Virus record (IMG/VR): IMGVR_UViG_3300025141_015097
Coordinates: 1-64,000 of that record
DNA length: 64,000 bases
DNA from: a virus
Direction: 5' to 3' (one strand)
The translations under genes and the position numbers were made by a program. The notes beneath the pieces are model-generated. The model was not told the DNA's origin. It made no database searches and worked only from the letters and a program-made list of their open reading frames with translations. Below are positions 61,488-64,000 of this stretch, piece after piece. The first letter of the stretch is position 1. Every line of letters begins with the position of its first letter.

Positions 61488-62756
61488 CTATTTTAAAACA
61501 CCGCTTAACAACTGGACATCTTTAATATCCTTTGGTTCGGCTCGTTTTTCTTTTAACTGTTTTATAACATCTAAAGAAGCAAATTTTAACGTCATGTGAT
61601 AAAAATGATTATCCGGATTAAATATTATTTCATCCTTTTTATGATTATAATTATGAATTTCCTTATTGTGGCAGCTTATAATCGAGCTATTAGCCCCAAA
61701 GTGTTTTTCTCTGTGTAAAAAATCTATATCCCTACAATCTCTAAGGCCGTAAGCAGACAATGTTCCGCTGCCGCCCACACAAAAATCATCAGTATCAAAA
61801 TCTGAATTTAATAGCCATTTTTTGTATTCCCCAAAAAGGTTCTCAAATCTCATCATAAACTCTGGTTTAGCATTGTTCAAAAAATGAATACTGTTTTCAT
61901 TAAAAATGCTTCTCGCTATTCGTAAAGTTTCTTCATGTGTGTCGTTGATGTGCGCTGAGTGTTTTCCAATTTTAAACAAGCCTCTTATTTCATTTTTTAG
62001 CTCGATCAGCTTATTTGGATTATCAGCCTCTATCAAATAAATCCTCGTAAAATCTACTCGATTATAACAAAGGCTGGCTTTATATGCGCCGCCCTGAAAT
62101 TTATTCGAATAATTCCCCAACCACTCTTCATTTTCATAGAGGGTTCTTATAAAATTATATGGCCCATAATTACGTAAGAAGGCTCTTTTGTCATAAACTA
62201 TATTTGAATATTTCGATATAGTTCTTCTTATCTCTTCTTCTTGACCTATGGCCGAGGGGAATACTGAAACTATATATGTATTTTTCTTAAGTTTGCAGTA
62301 TTCTAAAGCAATCTGATCAGCATATTTTGTTTGCAGCCCTTCGGGTACGTATGTGTTTCTATTTTTAAAAAAGTTATAACTGCAATCCAACTGCCCCTCT
62401 TGTACTGGAGAGTCTCTACAGAAGACATTCTTGTTGTATAAAATGCTTGCCGCAATTCTATGTGCCGCGTTCAGGGGCGTATTATTATAAACGGGAACAT
62501 AAGAAGTGTTTTTATTGAATCCTGTGTTTTCGATTGACTCTAAGATTTTATCAAATTCTTCGACATATGCTTCAAAATTAGATTTGCGAGGATTTGTGAT
62601 TTCGTTGCAGTTATTCCACACTTTAAGATGGTGCCTATAAAGTTCTGTTGGAAATGAAGAATCTACATGCCTGTTTTTAGCATAAAAAAACTTAGCAGGT
62701 ATATCAAATCTTAAATAATTAACTAATTTAGCTGGCTCGCAATAAAATTCGTTCAC
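61488..62756 (-). CDS. Two-part protein: ParB-like N-terminal motif and nucleotidyltransferase-fold C-terminus (422 aa)
   Basis: Near 94-110 the sequence PLNAAHRIAASILYNKNV looks like the DGxHRxxAA segment of ParB/sulfiredoxin-like folds. Near 328-347 GGSGTLSAYGLRDCRDIDFL has the GSG then DxD layout (Asp343 and Asp345) of the DNA polymerase beta-type nucleotidyltransferase fold, the fold also used by LicD phosphocholine transferases. A His-rich stretch HSAHINDTHEET sits between them (about 270). The start is GTG, overlapping the GT2 gene by 29 bases. A transfer of an activated phospho-group to a glycan is possible; this is inference. Confidence 0.6.
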   Translation of the reverse strand: MNEFYCEPAKLVNYLRFDIPAKFFYAKNRHVDSSFPTELYRHHLKVWNNCNEITNPRKSNFEAYVEEFDKILESIENTGFNKNTSYVPVYNNTPLNAAHRIAASILYNKNVFCRDSPVQEGQLDCSYNFFKNRNTYVPEGLQTKYADQIALEYCKLKKNTYIVSVFPSAIGQEEEIRRTISKYSNIVYDKRAFLRNYGPYNFIRTLYENEEWLGNYSNKFQGGAYKASLCYNRVDFTRIYLIEADNPNKLIELKNEIRGLFKIGKHSAHINDTHEETLRIARSIFNENSIHFLNNAKPEFMMRFENLFGEYKKWLLNSDFDTDDFCVGGSGTLSAYGLRDCRDIDFLHREKHFGANSSIISCHNKEIHNYNHKKDEIIFNPDNHFYHMTLKFASLDVIKQLKEKRAEPKDIKDVQLLSGVLK

Positions 62757-63474
62757 TGTATTTCCTTTTACTTCTTATTTTCTTTTCTAATGAAAGCTGT
62801 AAACTAGCATTAACTTTGTTGTCATTAATTGGATTTGCAATATTGTAAACGTAAAGTGGTTCATTTATAAACTCAAATTTGCCGCCACACATTTCTAGCA
62901 TGGGAAACATAAAAGCCAAATCCCACGTCATCCTGTAGAATTTTCCGTCTTCTTGCAATAAGTCTTCTTTTTCTATATTTTTCCACAACTTATACTTAAA
63001 TGTTCTTAGATGTGTTGCTAACCAGCTGTATTCTCTAAAAGCGTTTTGTTCCACCACCTGTTGTGGATACTTGTGCAGTGTTGACAGTCGGCCATCTGGA
63101 TAGTGCACATAACTTCCGTAAGTTAACATAATATCATTTCTTCTATAATGATCCGCTACGACTTCTAAAGAATTGTCAGAAAAAAGCCAATCGTCGCCAT
63201 CTACCGTGACAATAATGTCCTCGTCGGCTGGGCTGGAATGCCTTATCGCCTCATATATGTTTTGCAGAGCATATTTTTTTTCTTCATTAATTAACAACAC
63301 AAAGCGAAGATCGCCTTGTATTTCTTCTTGTATAGCAGCAACAGTATTGTCAGTAGAAATGTCGTCAACAATAATACACTGGAAATCTTTGTGTGTTTGT
63401 TTTTTAATTTGCTTAATATTGTGTTTAATCCACTGTTCCACATTATATGCTGCTATAATAATTTTAAAATGCAT
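62728..63474 (-). CDS. Family 2 glycosyltransferase
   Basis: I choose the ATG at 63474 (MHFKIIIAAYNVEQW), one base after the preceding stop; a longer frame to 63507 would overlap the upstream gene. The 248-residue protein shows the GT2 donor-site marks: IIIAAYN (5-11), CIIVDDISTDNT (33-44) and VTVDGDDWL (89-97), the last being the metal-binding DxD. It transfers a sugar from a nucleotide donor by inversion. Linkage and acceptor are unknown. Confidence 0.88.
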   Translation of the reverse strand: MHFKIIIAAYNVEQWIKHNIKQIKKQTHKDFQCIIVDDISTDNTVAAIQEEIQGDLRFVLLINEEKKYALQNIYEAIRHSSPADEDIIVTVDGDDWLFSDNSLEVVADHYRRNDIMLTYGSYVHYPDGRLSTLHKYPQQVVEQNAFREYSWLATHLRTFKYKLWKNIEKEDLLQEDGKFYRMTWDLAFMFPMLEMCGGKFEFINEPLYVYNIANPINDNKVNASLQLSLEKKIRSKRKYSERILLRAS

Positions 63475-63475
63475 T

Positions 63476-64000
63476 TTATATCTCTTGTGATTTTTTGAAA
63501 CAATCAAAAATATAATTTATTACTTCTACATACTCAGAATAGGGCCGCGGCATATGAAAATCTATATAAAACTTTTCAAAAATCTTCATGGGAGCAAAAG
63601 CCATATCCGTTCTGTCAATACGCTTTGGAGCAGAAAACCCCTGTCTAAATCCTCTCTTGAGATTAACACATTTTTCTTCATATTTTGACCATGATTTTAA
63701 TTTATCATGTAAAATCCTTTCATCGGTGTTCCAACCATAATTCATATTATGCCAATTTTTAATAATGGCCGCATAATCATCAAAATTCACATCAAAAACC
63801 TCTTCATATAGTTTACCCTTTGCAGCAATATAACACATTGGAATACATGGATGTCCTCGTGGATAAGCGTCTGAGCTAAAAACAGCTAGTTTGTCATCGT
63901 CAATCTGCTTTATTTGTTCTGTAAAATATTCGCGGCTGAGCGGCATCATATCCAAGTCGGACAACAGGCATACCTCGTCTGGAAATAGAGTCGGCCCAAT
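63476..64000 (-). CDS. Glycosyltransferase-like protein, 5' end missing
   Basis: The gene runs off the right edge; 174 C-terminal residues are visible. The first residues include CLLSDLDMMPLS, whose DLD is the metal-binding DxD of GT-A enzymes preceded by a hydrophobic strand. Further on, the pattern NYGWNTDERILHDKLKSW may belong to the acceptor side. It ends one base from the GT2 gene. The start codon and the nucleotide-binding N-terminus lie outside the window. Confidence 0.65.
   Translation of the reverse strand: MGPTLFPDEVCLLSDLDMMPLSREYFTEQIKQIDDDKLAVFSSDAYPRGHPCIPMCYIAAKGKLYEEVFDVNFDDYAAIIKNWHNMNYGWNTDERILHDKLKSWSKYEEKCVNLKRGFRQGFSAPKRIDRTDMAFAPMKIFEKFYIDFHMPRPYSEYVEVINYIFDCFKKSQEI

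Noticed and set aside
61488-62756. Calling the 422-residue protein a partition (ParB) protein
   Set aside because: Only a short HR-containing segment resembles ParB; there is no helix-turn-helix or partner ParA gene, and the context is glycan synthesis.
49939-64000. Reading the glycan genes as a bacterial capsule locus next to a prophage
   Set aside because: No integrase, attachment site or bacterial housekeeping gene is seen, all genes share strand and tight coupling with the phage genes, and several proteins are of phage-like short forms.

Overview
The window is a 64-kb piece of a large tailed double-stranded DNA phage genome with a T4-type (myovirus) assembly module. I recognise a T4 gp17-type large terminase, a gp20-type portal, a gp21-type prohead protease, gp25- and gp6-type baseplate wedge proteins, a gp55-type late sigma factor, a DnaG/gp61-type primase, a RuvC-like nuclease and a fused SbcD-SbcC (gp47-gp46) protein. 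Every gene I can support lies on the minus strand. Genes are packed with stop/start overlaps (ATGA, TAATG) or gaps of a few bases. There is no gene-free stretch above about 100 bases, and I saw no tRNA, rRNA, CRISPR array, insertion sequence or integrase. The DNA looks AT-rich. The relatives I recall are large phages of marine or aquatic bacteria; the host cannot be named from the sequence.

In the direction of transcription (right to left), the window opens at about 64-49.9 kb with one uninterrupted cassette of 15 glycan genes. It holds glycosyltransferases of several folds, a kinase, a nucleotidyltransferase-HAD fusion, a cobalamin-type radical SAM enzyme, two methyltransferases, a WbuC-like cupin, a short DegT-type aminotransferase, and the two enzymes of GDP-L-fucose synthesis (Gmd and Fcl). 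It ends at a probable hairpin terminator. The GDP-fucose pathway and a GT10 fucosyltransferase-like protein in the same cassette suggest that the phage makes and attaches its own deoxysugar, either to the virion or to the host surface.

From 49.9 to 48.1 kb come small zinc-ribbon and membrane proteins and the sigma factor. From 48.1 to 15.2 kb lie baseplate, tail and fibre genes, many very large (up to 1748 residues), with LamG-like domains, cysteine-rich repeats and shared modules. Then come the nuclease, primase and SbcDC fusion (15.2-10.5 kb), a group of small membrane and acidic proteins that may include lysis functions and internal head proteins (10.5-7.5 kb), and the packaging and head genes (7.5 kb to the left edge). 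The head region also holds a phage-borne ribosomal protein bS21 gene next to the prohead protease. The window stops inside what is probably the head scaffold gene, so the major capsid gene should lie just beyond the left edge. Tail sheath and tube genes, which T4 has between terminase and portal, are absent from that place.
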